64,000 bases of DNA from CAVUBL01 sp963739795 (GTDB taxonomy: Bacteria > Acidobacteriota > Thermoanaerobaculia > Multivoradales > DATKCC01), in the NCBI GenBank assembly GCA_963739795.1, contig CAVUBL010000011.1, positions 248,001 through 312,000 of the forward strand, read 5' to 3'. The position numbers and the translations under genes are program-made. The notes below the pieces were generated by a model. The model saw nothing but the letters and a program-made list of their open reading frames with translations. It was not told the origin of the DNA and did no database searches. Below, piece after piece: positions 63,025 through 64,000 of the stretch. Within the stretch, counting starts at the first letter, position 1. Every line of letters begins with the position of its first letter.

Positions 63025-64000
63025 CGAGCTTGCACCGTCGCCGGCTCCGAGGGTGGGCTCTCGTTGCCCAGCCGGTCGACGGCGGTGACCTGGTAGGTGT
63101 AGCTGGCTCCCGCGGCGAGGTCCCGGTCCACGAGCTCGGTGGCGCTCACCGGCTCGCTCGTCAGGGGCCGGAACTCCTGGGTGTCGGGGCCGCGCCGGTA
63201 GACCTTGTACCCGGCCAGGTCGGGCGCCGGGCTCGCCTTCCAGACCAGGCGGACCCTCGCTTCGCCGTAGAGGGCCACCAGGCCCTCGGGCGCCGCGGGC
63301 GGGTAGCGGTCCCGGTAGTCGACCTCCACCTCCTCGGCGAAGGGGCTCTCCACCAGCACCGGGTGCTGTGCAGAGACCGCCGTGACGGTGTAGATGTAGC
63401 GCTGCCCGAAGAGGGCGCTCTCGTCGACGAAGCTCCGCAGGCGGACGCCGACGAAGCGCAGCGGCTGGCCGTAGCGCTTTTCCGTCGCCAGGCGCCGGTA
63501 GACGTCGAAGCCCGAGACCCCTTCCTCGGAGGCGTCGCTCTCGGGAGCGGCCGGGGTCGCGGCCTGCGCATCCGCAGCCGCGGGCACCGGGGCTGCCGTC
63601 GCGGTGCTCGCCTCCGCGGGCGTCGCCGCCGCCTCTCCCGCGGCCGGGCTCTCGGGCTTCGCCGCGGGCGGAGTCTCCGGCAGCGGGTAGCTCCAGCTCA
63701 CCTTCACGCCGCCGGCGCCGGCCTCTGCGGCCAGCCCGGTGGGGGGCGCCGGCGCCTTCTGGAGGGGGAAGACGATCAGGTTCGAGAGGGCCGACTCCTC
63801 GCCGCTCGGCCCCTGGGTCTTGACCGCCAGGGCGACCATCGCCTGGCTGGGGCGGGTGGGAGCCGGTGCCGGGCTCGGGGCAGGCGCCGGGGAGGGTGCA
63901 GAAGCCGCGCTCGGGGCGGGCGTCGGCGCCTGCTCAGGAGCCGGTTCCGGGCTCGCCGCCGGCTGGGGTGCCGTCTCCGCAGGGGTGGCCGCCGGGGCTC
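63021..64000 (-). CDS. Fibronectin type III domain protein, partial
   Basis: The C-terminal 325 codons of a protein that begins beyond the window. The first readable part is a Pro/Ala/Ser linker (APAPSPAPAPTRPSQ), then two or three fibronectin type III-like beta domains (VKVSWSYPLPE, ARVRLVWKASPAPDLAGYKVYRR with YTYQVTAVDRLGNESPPSEP; each quoted in part), separated by an Ala/Pro/Glu-rich linker. Such arrays are common in exported adhesive or carbohydrate-binding proteins; no catalytic domain is in view. dapF follows in a GTGA overlap. The strand is open to position 64000. Confidence 0.8.
   Translation of the reverse strand, partial: APAATPAETAPQPAASPEPAPEQAPTPAPSAASAPSPAPAPSPAPAPTRPSQAMVALAVKTQGPSGEESALSNLIVFPLQKAPAPPTGLAAEAGAGGVKVSWSYPLPETPPAAKPESPAAGEAAATPAEASTATAAPVPAAADAQAATPAAPESDASEEGVSGFDVYRRLATEKRYGQPLRFVGVRLRSFVDESALFGQRYIYTVTAVSAQHPVLVESPFAEEVEVDYRDRYPPAAPEGLVALYGEARVRLVWKASPAPDLAGYKVYRRGPDTQEFRPLTSEPVSATELVDRDLAAGASYTYQVTAVDRLGNESPPSEPATVQAR

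Overview
The window is very GC-rich, gene-dense DNA from a diderm bacterium. It encodes lipid A/Kdo enzymes (LpxL-type acyltransferase, LpxK, KdtA), diaminopimelate epimerase, and a hybrid type IV pilus / type II secretion operon whose lipoprotein secretin carries a C-terminal cohesin-like domain. Many starts are GTG in 4-bp GTGA/ATGA overlaps, and long frames stay open opposite real genes. The gene set (TPR-secretin-cohesin, HTH-TPR and zinc-TPR paralogs, DPPR-synthase-like UbiA, many YfhO/GT39-like membrane enzymes, sulfatase-like lipoproteins) points to Acidobacteriota, possibly the Thermoanaerobaculia side. This is inference; no rRNA is present to prove it.

Layout. 1-6.6 kb: an envelope-glycan block in which two methyltransferases, an LPG-flippase-like membrane protein and a GT39-like membrane protein are broken by several frameshifts or stops, around one largely intact GT39-like gene. 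6.6-10.5 kb: an intact leftward operon (UbiA prenyl transferase, polyprenol-type GT2, zinc-ribbon methyltransferase, rhamnosyltransferase-like GT2). 10.7-17.3 kb: two tandem YfhO-like membrane proteins and a convergent GT39 mannosyltransferase-like protein. 17.4-19.4 kb: biotin carboxylase plus biotin carrier protein. 19.4-20.2 kb: non-coding DNA with a 120-bp tandem repeat. 20.2-23.6 kb: kdtA-lpxK-lpxL. 23.8-25.0 kb: ECF sigma factor and a zinc anti-sigma-like partner. 25.0-36.7 kb: the secretion/pilus operon (secretin-N protein, GspF, GspE, PilM, PilN, PilO, PilP-like, secretin, two GspG pseudopilins, an atypical third pseudopilin) followed by dut. 36.7-48.6 kb: housekeeping and mixed genes (SDR, YqgE, aconitase, DUF190, AAA-like, MsrB lipoprotein, epimerase, QueD, QueE, citrate synthase), with a structured non-coding stretch at 44.3-44.5 kb. 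48.2-53.2 kb: a leftward operon of degenerate ApbE, PafA-like phosphatase, sulfatase-like lipoprotein and a small membrane protein. 53.4-59.7 kb: an accessory block of secreted proteins of unknown function flanked by two closely related TPR proteins, one with a zinc-type N-terminus and one with an XRE helix-turn-helix. 59.7-64.0 kb: tyrS, a repeat array, a GT2, dapF and a partial fibronectin-III protein.

How they fit together. Most of the window serves the envelope: prenyl-linked sugar donors, membrane glycosyltransferases, lipid A assembly and a pilus-like secretion machine. The central-metabolism genes are ordinary. The least explained parts are the HTH-TPR / zinc-TPR / secreted-protein block (domain order like Gram-positive RRNPP peptide-sensing regulators), the putative leftward small RNA ending in a strong terminator at 44344-44373, and the intergenic repeat family shared by 44.3 kb and 61.1 kb.
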